Position numbers and translations under genes: made by a program
NCBI GenBank assembly: GCA_036850595.1
Contig: CM072162.1
Coordinates: 16,173,758 to 16,237,757, forward strand
Direction of reading: 5' to 3'
Source: Rhyacichthys aspro
Lineage: Eukaryota > Chordata > Actinopteri > Gobiiformes > Rhyacichthyidae
DNA: 64,000 nt
In this document: positions 38,211 to 50,028 of the stretch, piece after piece
How the letters are laid out: every line of letters starts with the position of its first letter
Numbering within the stretch: the first letter of the stretch is position 1
The notes under the pieces: generated by a model
What the model was told of the DNA's origin: nothing
The model's database searches: none
The model's input: the letters and a program-made list of their open reading frames with translations, nothing else

Positions 38211-39967
38211 TAATCATTTTTATTTGAAAATACATAACAATGTCAACAATGTTCACACACGCGGACTTTTAGACGTCTGAAAGTGTAGCAGACTAGTTTT
38301 ATATATTTCATAATTCTCTTAGAGGAAGCTGCATATTATATGTGAGGAAAGTTACTCTAATAAGACTGAGATGTATGTCACATATTAATTTAAGATGTGA
38401 TATACAGCCATGGTGGTAAAGCATATGTTATAACACATAAAACACTCTTCTGTTGCTGTTTTAAAACAAATATTTAGTGTGCATACACCCAAGACAAAGT
38501 TTTACCACCACATGAAGAGAATTGTCAACAGCTTTAGACTGACGTGTCCCAATTCTCCGCCGCACTCAGAGCCTCCTGTTCATCCATCACCCTCGTCTGC
38601 CACACAGCAGACCTGAGAGCCTGGTCTTATCTCTGAACCCTGTTGAGTTACAGCATGTACCACTCCTACTGCGGTAGCCTCGCTGCCTGTGCCCCACAGA
38701 GACGCACGCCCTTGTCAATCAGCGCCGTGAACATCATTTATCAGTGAAGCAAAAGGTAACAGTAAAAAAATGACAAAAGGCTGGCGGGACAGAGAAAGAG
38801 AGGAGCTGGGACAAAGGCTGTAAAAGATCATTTCACTCATATTTTGCCAAGATCACAACTAGTAATGACACACGCAGTTTTTCACATTTTCCATTCAGCA
38901 GCTCAATACAAAGCACTCTTAAAAGGAAAGCTGCATGGGGGGATGCTGCTTCAGAACTCAGCATGACTCAACCGCAGCCTCAACCTTTAGCTCTACTTTG
39001 AAGAGCATTTACATCCTTTTATAGTTCAACAGATCAATTGGACATAAGGGGAAATATGACCGTCTTCGCCCGCCTCACAAGAACACCTTTCAGAATACCA
39101 GTAGGTATGCACTAGCACAGCTTAACAGAGTATCCAAAGGTTTAATGGATAAGGGCTATGTGTGGAATTTAAATGTAATGTTGCAAATGTGCACAGGCCT
39201 AACACATTTCCAACACCTTCAAATTTATACCATAAACCTCCTGAATTGATGAGAACATAACATATGTAAACATTAAACCCTCTTTCACCTCTCTGACTGT
39301 GACAGGGCTTCCTTTTGGATACAACCTTGGGCAAAAGACTGCCCTGATCAAGTAATTTATGCTTCGAAATAAAACATTGACTTTCAAATGCACCAGCGCC
39401 TGAAGCTAGGCTTTGAGGCTGATTTGATCCCCCTCTGAGATGGTGAGAGATACGGCCCATTCCCCCTAATCACATGCCAGAGACCGTGCAATCACACAGC
39501 AACAACCAAAGTAATCACACTGGTGGTCTCCTCCCCTTCACCCCGAAGCAAAAGGTAAGTCCATGACACAGGCAGAGCATGAGAGCATGTGCGTTTGTGG
39601 ATAGATAGTGCTGTAAATAATAAGAGGCTGCCTCTCAGCAGCTACAACTTTTCAATATGTTTTTTAAAACCTTTGGCTTTTATATCAATGTCTTACCCAT
39701 TTTATGGTTAAATTGCTTATTACATAAAAAAATTCTTTAACATCAAACAAAGGTAAAATCAAACTAAGGACTTGGTTTAGGCCCCTCTCCTTCTGCTGGG
39801 CACAGGTTTAGATCATACTTATCCTTTGGTGTTCTATAGGGTTGTCCAGACACCAAACAGCGCTGGGTAAACACTGTTATCAGAGCTACATGTTTACTCA
39901 TATTTATTTCAACCTCCTCTGATACTTTCACACAAGTACTTTACTCACTGCAGTGTAAGTTTTTGTG

Positions 39968-39990
39968 CTCCCCCCACCCCCCCTTTTTCT
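39968..39990 (+). repeat. C-rich pyrimidine tract
   Basis: CTCCCCCCACCCCCCCTTTTTC: a strand-asymmetric run of C then T. Low complexity; no gene near. Confidence 0.6.
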
Positions 39991-41025
39991 TTATGGAGCT
40001 GTTTGGAGATATATTTATTGTAAATGAAGATCATAAAACTAACCTCTGAAGAAACCAAAACAGCAAAGTAATCTGTGTATTGTACATACATATTAGGTGC
40101 TCTGAAAAAAGAGGAATGAGTATCTCTACTTTTATATTGTCATGTGATCCAAGGTTATATGTGTGCCCTGGGCTTTATGACTTCATATTAAAGTATGTGA
40201 CAGTGAAGTGGTCATAATGTGTTCACCTTCTATCTGTTTTCTGCACACCCTGATAGGCCTCATAATTAATTACAGTCATCAGCGTTTTTGTGTCAACGCT
40301 GCAGAGGCAGATTAAACTTAAAAAGGAGCATACTTGGACACACACTTAGCTGAGGACACACCCACACACACCTCTGCAGTCGAGCTGTCCAGTGTGGTGT
40401 AAAAATTTGTTCATAGAGCAAATGAAGTAGGTAAGTTTGATGAGTCTCCTCTAAACGAAGAGCTCGACCTACTCCCACTTTATCATGGTGTGCCAGCCTA
40501 CTGCTATCTGCACTGCACTAAATCAATTAGCATGTCATTAAGATAGCTTGTTCCAGCAGAGTAAGCATAGAGGAGGGGCTACAGAGTCTGTATTAACAGG
40601 GGGAGCTCAGTGCAGAGGACACCGTGTCGCTCTGCCAGTGTGCTACAGTACAGTGGACTTATTCGAACCTGAGAAGAGCAATTATAGTCCTGTACCAGTA
40701 AAAGTCAGGGGAAATTTCCCAAAACCATCGTTGAATGGTTTACAGTACAGGATCAGTCTTGCATGATCATCACATAAATAAGGGCAGACTAAAGACAACA
40801 ATGTGCAGCAATTTACTATAATTCACATATTTCACAATAAACAGAAATCTGCATTAGGTTTTTTTATGTTCTATTTTGGTTTGTCTTTAATGCAGTGAAC
40901 AAATACAATGTTTTGAATTTACAATTAAAGAGCAAAAGTGCTTGATCTGAAGGAGAAATATACTAATATCAAAAACTCATTTTGATTGAGTTTCTCCCAA
41001 AGTGAAGGATTTTAACATTATGACC

Positions 41026-41186
41026 TTTATTATTTAACCAGGAAAGTCCCACTGAGATTACAAATCTCTGGCCCAATAGGGGACCTATTGTACATGTATG
41101 TACACAGCCACAGGGAGAACATGTAACTCCACACAGAAAGGCCCTGACCGGGGAGTCAAGCCAGGACCTTCTTGCTGTGAGACAGA
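41026..41186 (-). mobile_element. Composite of two common fish repeat fragments
   Basis: The left part (41026-41070) reads TTTATTATTTAACCAGGAAAG and continues through a CCCACTGAGATTACAAATCTCT core, a recurring teleost repeat. The right part (41110-41186), on the minus strand, reads CACAGCAAGAAGGTCCTGGC, then a box-B-like GGCTTGACTCC, then GGCCTTTCTGTGTGGAGTTA and CATGTTCTCC, matching a very widespread tRNA-like fish repeat. The two are separated by about 40 bases with a TACATGTATGTA palindromic stretch. Family names are not asserted; the recognition is from memory. Confidence 0.6.
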
Positions 41187-42429
41187 CATATAACAAAGCG
41201 AATATAAATTCAGAACATGTACTCATTTTATCTTTTCCCATTCTCTGTGTGTCTTTGTCGCCTAATCAACAGGCTTTTAGTAAACACACCACAGTAGAAT
41301 GTGGTCCATGACAGAAGGAGACGACCAAAGTAGTATAGTATGGTCTTCTTATTTAGGACTAATCTTTGTCCTTTTGACAATAGAAATGCCTTTAAAAGAA
41401 TTACAAACCAAACAAGTACGAACCTAACTGCTCCTAACACACCTCAATTTTTTGCAAAAAGTTTGCCCCCTTCACCTCAGGCAATCATTTTTATATTTTG
41501 CTATTGTCATCTCAAAGTGACAATGCCCTTTGTAGGTAGGTTGTATTGTATGTGGTAGTGGTAGAGAGACAGTGTGGCCCCTGTCTACAGAGTCAGAGCA
41601 GCAGCAACCAGACAACTCAGTAAATGTGTATCTTCACTATGAAACAAAGATTATTCAGAAGCACCAAATGTGTTCCTCAGCTCAAAAACAGTACAAAATA
41701 TTTACTGTGTGCACATTAAATCCCCAAGTATAACATTTCTGTATATAACACCTTTTCATGCTCCTTGCAACAAATGACATCATTTTGGTGATATTTATAT
41801 TGATAGCATGCTGCTGGTCAGTAGTAAGTAGTTGTGGTAATAACCCTTATTAAAGCCAGGATAAATCTGTTTTGTGCACTGGATTTTGGAGCCTAACTAT
41901 CAGAGGAAGATCTACCAGGAGGTCGTCAAGGGCTTTGTTCAAACATTTAAAATGTCTTTTTCATACAATCTTTTATTACACACTAACATCAAGCACGAAT
42001 GACTTCATCAATCAAATTATAGTGTTTACAGCATCCACACTCTTCAGAGCATACAATATATTTTCAGTCTGCTTTACTTTGGTGTTTGATAGGCTTAATC
42101 TTCATTTGAGCAGAGGGAATATATCTCTAAAGGAAACAGCTCTATCAACATTGCCTGATAAACATGGGAAGTACTGTAGCGTTTGCAGTTTACAACAAAG
42201 TTTGCTTCATCTTTTAAACCTCAAATGTAGCTAAGACTGAAAAGATCTAACATTTAAGAAATAATTAATTGTCATTCAAAATTGGATTCATCTAATCCCA
42301 AATCTTTTAAAGCTCTGAAACTAGTAGTTTTGAACTAAATCTACCAAAGGTCACAGGAATCAAAGAGCACCCATCATATTATCCAGAGAAAGCCAGATAA
42401 TAAAATCCTCAGATCATAAAAACCATAAA

Positions 42430-42560
42430 ATCCTCATTCTGCTGCCTTGGGCCAAATGGCTGCCACTAATGTATTAGACTACGCTGCATGTATTAGCGCT
42501 GGCGCCAGAAAAGTAATTGACTGACAGAGAAAACTAATAGAGCATTCATACGCACTTGTT
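42430..42560. promoter_or_regulatory. Candidate conserved element
   Basis: A non-repetitive block with TGCCACTAATG, TTAGCGCTGGCGCCAG (a near-palindromic GGCGCC-containing core), AAGTAATTGACTGACAG (homeobox/TALE-like) and CATACGCA in otherwise bland intron. Motif evidence only. Confidence 0.25.
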
Positions 42561-45500
42561 AAAGTATTTCTAAAGCCAAATCTGCAGGTGACACAGAGCT
42601 TAGAGAGGGATGACAATATTGCACTGCCAGACCACATCACTGGATTTATGAGACTTTACAGTATGTGGCCAATGAGCAAGATTGTTAGTCATGCTCTTAG
42701 CTGCTGATCAGGACGCTCTCAGCCACAGCATGTGACTCAAAGGGGCTAGACACTGACTTCAAACGACTACTGCTGGCTTTGAACACTATGCCAGTTGCAC
42801 AAACCATCAGCGGCACATTAGCATCCTCCAGGCATTCACCAAGCAAATTTGTGCCTCTCTAGACTCCAGATGCAATCCTTGGCACAGTGTTTTCACTGGA
42901 TACTAGACAATAAACGCTCAGTGAGGAGGCTATGCAGCCATAACAACACTGAGTACCTGCCCACTTAGCACTATTTTTTGTTCCAAGATTTTCAGTTTTC
43001 AGCACATGTTCCCATTGCAGACTAATGTGAAGTGTCAACAATGGTGGTTTTGAAAATAATTTTCAATATTCTTGTCTCAGACCTTGCTCTAGTATTTTTA
43101 TTTTTTATGTTATCATTTAAAACACCACTGTAAGAATTCCAAAATAATAACTTTAGTGCAATGGTGGCCCAGGTGTCAGTATAACAGCTAAGTTTGTTTG
43201 TGATATGTATAGTTGGTAGTGTCTGCTGACATAACATACATCTGCCTTTCTGCTGCATTGCATGGTTTTTGCTCATAATGCAGTATTTTCATAGTGCACA
43301 TATGCTGGTAACCCATCATTTATCCCTTGGTGTGTCATACTGATTGGCTTTATCAAAGCTGAGGTGTTGCCAGAACATAAGGCTATTCACTTTGCAAGTA
43401 ATTTATGAGGATTTAGGAACATTAGGTTCAATGATTCCAAAAAAGCACAAAATGTACAGAAGCTCAGCAATAGCTATCTGTCAATAGTCTGCTGTAGAAA
43501 CATTTTAGGTTTTTAATTTTTTTTTTTACTTAAAAAACAGGACACTTTAATGGAACATATGCTATTTTGATTAGAGGTGGGACTCTTTCTCACTTTGTGT
43601 CTGGAATGGCAATTCATCGTCATTTGAACCACGGTGTATACAGTAGCTGATAAATAAGCACATATCTAGTTGACTGAATGTAATGTAAAGCAGGTCAAAG
43701 CACACAAAAATATTCTTTTGTTAAGGTGACAATCCTGCCGATAACAGCAACCATCCATCTTATTCAGGCTTCAATGGTGTCATCTGCCAAAACCCAGACA
43801 GGCTTTTAACCAGTATCTTTTCATATAAAACATACACTACTCTGCATTTATTCCTAATATTTTCTTGTGACATTTGTCACAAATGACTTTTAAGTCGCCA
43901 GGTCTGCTTGGAGACTAGATGTATTATCAAGCGTCCTAAGTGACATATGCTACAAGGTAAACAGATCATTCACAGATCAGGAAAAGGGATGTAAACACCT
44001 GTTTTGGGAGTGTTGATGGCACAGTGCAGCACTTAATACTAAAACCCAACCCAACTGGTGGTGAAAGGTGAAATCTCTACACATCAATTTCGTCCTGTTG
44101 CATTGCGGTGCAGCAGAGCTTATTACAAAGTCCCAATCTGTCTCAAGTATTGAGACTGTGTCACTAATGCCAGGCTGCCGGGTCCTCGAAACGCTTCATT
44201 AAAAAGCTTGGCCATCCACAGCACATTCGTGGGAGCCAAATAAAGTGTCAGACCACATTATTCAAGTGCAGATTAAACCAATGTAAGCCTGAATTAAACC
44301 AAATTAGATCTGAAAATGGAAGTAAACCAGCACCAGATGAGAGGTGGGTGAGTGTGCTTGGAGCAGGAAGAAAAGGTTCTAATGCCATATGGAGAGATGC
44401 TTATGGCACACAGTCCCTGCCTGGAGCGTCCACAATCCCTCACGCATTTTTGAAAAGATTACAGATGTTTGGTCTATTGTTTACACATACCCACATATTC
44501 TGTTTCATTTATTCATGTAGATGATACAAGAAAGCAGAGACTGACCTGACTTAGTCTTTCATCTATTGTGATCTGAAGAAGTGTAGTCAGTGTAGATTAA
44601 AGGATCTGCTCTGCCTGACCACAACAAGACTGTTAATTCTTCACAATGGAAGTCTAGGTGCTTTTAAAAGTGAATTTCATACTGGCACTAGGGGCATTTA
44701 TATACAGGTGAGTGCATCAGGACTATAGGAGGCTGGCTTTAAAGATGAACTCACTGCTAATCAATTACACAACATCATTGTGTATTCTGCACTGCTGCAT
44801 TTTAATTTGTCAGTGTTGTCAGTAGTGAGTAGCACTTAAGATGAGTCTTGACACCACTTTGTAGGTCAAAGTCTTGTGTCAGTCAGGGACAAACAGAACT
44901 CAGGATTCAATTATCCTGAACAGTCTTAACCAAGACTAAATCCTCTCACTGTACAACTTTCACAATGTTATAAAACTATTAGACTGCATTTGAATCAGTT
45001 ACAATCAGCAGTGTGACCCATGAGAGATGCCTGTGAATCCTGGTCTACAAATCAGCTGGGGTCAACAATACTGTCAGTAACTGTTAAGTTTTTCAAATGA
45101 ACCAAGAGCATTAGGACATTATTGTCACAGCCGTGTGCGAGGGTCTGTTGAGAGGTTTGAGCCGATGAGCTGTGGCCTGTACTGAGCCTTGGTGTTAGAT
45201 CATCATCCAGGCCATTGTGCAGACATTCTGCTACAGTGGCCCAGTATCTTCCCCAAAGCAGAGCCTTATCATGGCCCTGAACCAGCTCAGTCTCCGCGGA
45301 CGCTCCCAACACTGGCTCAGCGCGCTGCCTGCACAGAGCTGGAGGTGAATGCACAGCAATCTAGTCCTATTGTTCATCCATGATGAACTGAGCTTCAAGC
45401 CTCTCATTCTTTCTCTGTCTTTGGAGTCTGTGTAATCTGTGATACTGTTGAAGTACTGAGAGGCTTTTCACAGAACTGCTCTCTTTGGCTTTGTTTTGTC

Positions 45501-47450
45501 ATTTCAGAGAAGATAGAGAGAATAAATAAACAGCAATGTGTATAATAACCTGCAGCGCACTTTATAATTATCAGTGTCCTCGCAGTTACAGGCACAGCAG
45601 CATGATACAAAACACAATAGACTATTCTCAGCACTGATATTTGTGATTGGTTGACAGAGTCAGCTATCTATCATGTTGACACTAGGTTCAGGAGTAAATG
45701 CTTACATTTTCCTAAACACACATCATTCACACATTCATTCATCATCATTGTTCCACAAACTGCACCATTAAGCTCCTTCAGACACTGAAATATCAGTCTT
45801 TATCAGGTTTTACTTCTAATTCTGTAGTGTCTGTTGATATGTTGAAATGATAAATTATAAATACACCAAACAACTCTGGACACGCTCGAACTGGGGGGAG
45901 ACCTCCTGCCTCAGCTCATGTTGTTTTGTAGTTTGAAGACAACATGATTAAAACAGTGATATGCTTCAGGCCAAAATGTTTCACTTTATTCTCTCTGATC
46001 TAGTTAAAAGCTTTACTTGCACTTGGTCTTGTTCGAGTTAAGAATCCGCAGCATGTACACGAGGAGCTTTGGCAAACAGTGTTCAGGGAAACCTCTGTAG
46101 ACACTTACTCGTCTTCATGAATTGTAATATTTTCCACTTGATCTACCCACAGCAGAGATAGCTATCAGTCAATAGTCTCTTATGTGTGACAGAGCATCCT
46201 CCATACGGCAAGCAGCAATCCAGGATGTGGTGCAGCACAACCACAAAAGTCAGCTTTGAACATTAGCTTGTTATTTACAGTCAGCAATAAGCTATATAAA
46301 AACCTTCCTTATGCCTTGGTGTTGATGGATTCCCCGAGTGCATGTTACAGCAATCACCAGGCAGAGAACAAGAGCTGCAAACATCGCACATCAACAGCAA
46401 AGTAATCCAGCGGTATGCTATCATTTGGCTCCCTGTTCGCAAACATCCATAACACTATAGCTGAGAGATGTGCTAGCACCTTACTCCTGTGACAAATACA
46501 AAACACAGACACAGTAAACAAATATGACCCTTAAAAGATCCCAGTCTTTCTAAATTATACCGCTACAGCTTTCCAGAACTCTCCTTCTCTTTATGATACA
46601 AATTAGCTCAAACACGTTACAGCCAATAACATATTATTCTAATATATTCTTCAATAATTGTCATGAAATTACATTTTGATTTGGCATTCACATAAAGCTG
46701 TCCACACACTTGGTAATAAAGTATTACACCATAATCTGCAAAATGCCTTCAGAAATCATTCTAAAGTGGTCTTTTCCTAAACTAGCCAGAGAGTGTTCAT
46801 TTTTCTCCCTGTCTGGATGATAAGGTGGTAATGTTGGCGACTTCGTGGTAAAGCCCTTGAAAGCAGCATGCAGCTCAATCTTCAGTCAAATTGGTTTTGA
46901 AATTAAAATGTCCACATCTATTTCAGTGTCCGACAGGGGAAATTGATACATTTTGTGTCTTGTGTAATGGTCAATTCAAATGATGACTATTTTGCCACTG
47001 GCCTAATAACTACAAGTGAACATGATTGACTCTTTGGTTTTGTTAGAATATTATTCTTTGTGCTTTACACTTCTTGGGTTTGATCTGACAAATCAGCCAG
47101 TGTGAATGAGTGGTTTAAAACTGATTTTGAGGAAGACATAATTACTATTTTAGCTAATGTATATTTTTGGGGTGTTTATGTTCCTGTGAGCTTGATAGCC
47201 CTTCCTTGCAAGGACCAATTAAAGAGTCTCCAGACTATTTAAGGCCTGATTAGTCACAGACAGGCTTTTAATTTGATGTGCATGCAGAACACCAACTCAA
47301 TGGCTGATCAAGCGAAGCAGGTGAATCTCATGTCTGTTACGGCCAATCTCAAGCACTCACGACAAATCAAAGAGTGCCTGCTTAAACGGATAGGGGCATC
47401 TAGACTGACCACGGTTTCTTAAACATGCGCTACTCCCAGATATGTCTTAC

Positions 47451-47524
47451 CTTATCAGGATTCTGTTCGATCCAGCTCTTGACCGTGTTCAGGGCGATGT
47501 CAGCAGCAGGCTCATTGGGAAAGC
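47451..47524 (-). CDS. macrod2: macrod2 exon, 74 nt, macro domain segment after the catalytic loop
   Basis: On the minus strand this exon follows a strong acceptor (pyrimidine tract then TTTGCCAG at 47525) and ends at AAG before a GTAAGA donor (47450-47445). It begins with two bases completing the Gly codon opened by the exon at 57960. It then encodes 24 codons, starting Phe-Pro-Asn-Glu-Pro-Ala-Ala and ending Asn-Pro-Asp-Lys, in phase 0. The Gly-Phe-Pro-Asn-Glu-Pro-Ala-Ala motif follows the ADP-ribose-binding loop in MACROD2 proteins; MACROD1 has a different sequence here. The segment forms the turn and the helix after the loop. The enzyme removes mono-ADP-ribose from acidic residues and hydrolyses O-acetyl-ADP-ribose. 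Longer open frames on the plus strand across this exon are shadows. Confidence 0.93.
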
Positions 47525-48939
47525 CTGGCAAAGAAAAAACAGTGTCAATAATAGCAGTATCCAACATGCAGAAGCAATAGGCATTCGCAAGATAAACCCG
47601 ACAGACAAACCCATATCTTCAGTAGCAACATTTGTACTAAACCGATGGAAAGCAGCTGCCTGCCGAAAGCAGCTGTCTGATAAATGGTTGTAGATTTGTG
47701 CAGCCAGATGCAGAGATGTTAAAACATTTCACAAGTAAATATGAAGTGTACACAGTACAAACACATCTGTGCAACAGACTCACTCATTACCACCTCAGGA
47801 AGAGGTGTTGTTTTAGTGCATGAAATATTACTTTTTACATGTACACTCTCTACAATTACAAAACAAACAGAATAATATCCTCTATTTTGGAGTCAGGCAA
47901 ATTGATTTGGAGCAGTATGGCTTTTCTTGTTGCAGTTTCCCAAGTGTCTCCCAGTAAAACTTCATACATCAATGCATTCAAAGAATATCCACAAATTTGA
48001 AGTGAGGTGTCATGTCAGCAGTGTTATAATTAATATTACAGCAACACATGTTTTTATGCATTAATGGGACAAGTCATTTGGAAGCAGAAAGGACACTGTC
48101 TGAATGGTGAAAGGGTGACACAGTTATCCCTTCTGTAAAACTACATCCGTGTGCAGAGCAATAAACTTCGAGAATAAGAAGAGCTTTGTATAACTCTGGC
48201 ATTATTCACAACAATAGTGCCAACTCAGGAACTCTTACAGTGAGTTAACACGATGTATTGATCTCAAGAGCACAGATTGCAGTTGTATTAATTTTTAATA
48301 AGGCCAGCATAAGCAGGACTCTGCTGATCTCAAGATCATTTGCTGCCACTGTAGAGAACTTCCCAAGCCCGACACTTAGAGTGAGCTATTGACTTAAAAA
48401 GCCCTTGGGCCAGGCTTGCTTTAGCTGGAGTATATATGCCATTACCAAAAGCGCTGACAATCTGCTACCCTGTCAGAGAGTAGTGTTTCAGTTGTCTTCA
48501 TCTCAGAGTAATTATAGTTGAGTCTGGTCTTTTAAGCCTTCACAGAACTTGACTAAAGTATTTCACTTAGTTACAGATCTTTGCACAAACTTCATACAGC
48601 CTTTCGCCAGAGTGTACTACACAAAGTTCAGACCATGTCGCATTTAACACAGCACCTTTTTTACCCTAAGAGGCGGGACATGAAGGTTTACCTTCTTTTG
48701 TAGCATAACCCATAACCCTATACGGCACCAGAGGTTGTGGTAAGCACTGTCATTTTCCAATGACAGAGGTCAAGACCTCAATTTCAACTTCCATCAGCTC
48801 ATACAAGGGCCATGCCACAAATGTAAGTTGTTGGTTAAAGCATGGGTCACGTTGGCAAATATTTTCCTTATCCTGGGTCATTTCCACGGCTCAAACACTG
48901 TGACCTATCAAACAGGCTTACAAGTACTGCAGCCACCTC

Positions 48940-48961
48940 TAGCCTTTCTGTAGCCTTTCTG
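48940..48961 (+). repeat. 11-bp perfect tandem duplication
   Basis: TAGCCTTTCTG occurs twice back to back. Confidence 0.8.
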
Positions 48962-49973
48962 TCGGAAGTAAAGGAAAAATGAAAAGCCTGAAAGATGTAG
49001 CTGAATTATTTCATCATACAATCAGGCCGTGTCCTGTCAAAGCCTCTCAGCGCCTGCTCTATAAATGCTCTAAATCAACTGCCTTCCCCATCAAGATCTG
49101 TCTACACTTTCATCCTCACAATTCTCACCTGCAGTTTCTCAGTGCATTTGATGTCTCTGTCTCTGCCTGTGTTTAACTTCTCCTCCCAGGCTTGTGTCTG
49201 ACAGGAGTGGCAGAGTTACTCAGAGGAGTGCAGAGGGTCTGGAGTACTGCTGAGCCCTAGCTGAGCTGCTCTGTGAGCCATGGGTGAATCAGGATGTGAG
49301 CTGAATACCAGTTTGCAATGACAGCCAGTCTGGCGCTGTATGCCTGTGTTCGGCAGCGTCTGCAGATAGCGAAGGGCTCATTCACAGCTCCTGCCCTTCA
49401 AAAGCCGTCCCATGAGCCGTGCGCTCCCGACTTAATCCGGCATGCCAAATCAGTCTGCAGGTCATCCCACTTCCACTTGTCTCCCAAACACATTTAACCT
49501 TTTTCAGTCGTTATCACTTAAGTCGGGTAACGTTTCCTTTTTTTTATAAATCCACACATCTGCAGGTGTACCAATACTCCTCCTCACACTTCAAGTAACA
49601 CAAGCCAACAGATCTGTGGCTGACAAGAAAGCTGAGAAAAATAGACCTACGGAGACAGGCCCAGCTGTTTAAGAAGAGAACACACTCTGGGAAAGATGTC
49701 AGAGAGGAGAGCATATAAACAAGTCAAACAAACGAGCAAATGGTAATGAGAGGTAAGTCTTTTTGTCTTGTGGGCTTTAACAAATACAAGCAGGCAGCTC
49801 CAGGCATGATACAAACACTACATGCTAGTCACACTGGACAATAAGAGATACATTTCTGTTTCATCTTTTCTTGTTCATGTTAAAGGGGCGAATAAACCAA
49901 AAGACAGTGATTTTCATTGTTATTGTCTTAAATATGAAAAAAAGACAAGATGTTAGAATTATATGTATACTTT

Positions 49974-50028
49974 ATATTATTATCATCATTATTATTATTA
50001 TTATCAGTATTATTATCATTATTATTAC
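49974..50028 (+). repeat. ATT/ATC trinucleotide microsatellite
   Basis: About 55 bases of TAT/ATT units broken by ATC, CAG and similar variants, an imperfect and therefore older microsatellite. It creates long artificial runs of Ile or Asn codons in several frames, which are not genes. A further AT-rich duplicated word (ATATAAACATAT) follows at about 50083-50114. Confidence 0.85.

Larger units (their letters stand above)
5845..47450 (-). other. macrod2: macrod2 intron (part) downstream of the 74-nt exon
   Basis: About 41.6 kb without a supported exon or RNA gene. With the retroelement at 1-5844 the intron is at least 47,450 bases, because the next macrod2 exon, which should begin in phase 0 and finish the macro domain, was not found. 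Stop codons are frequent in all frames, and the longest open frames (about 60-120 codons) show no domain or codon pattern. Contents I can name are listed separately: diverged repeats near 21223-21450, 22366-22430 and 41026-41186, a (GCT)n run near 23432, and candidate conserved elements at about 20080-20460, 27415-27600, 38060-38210 and 42430-42560. I see nothing nameable in 5845-20000, 28700-37900 or 43000-47400 apart from A/T runs and low-complexity tracts. Confidence 0.75.

Noticed and set aside
47442..47693. 83-codon plus-strand open frame over the 74-nt macrod2 exon
   Set aside because: It is the antisense shadow of a minus-strand exon that has proper splice sites and a clear protein match.
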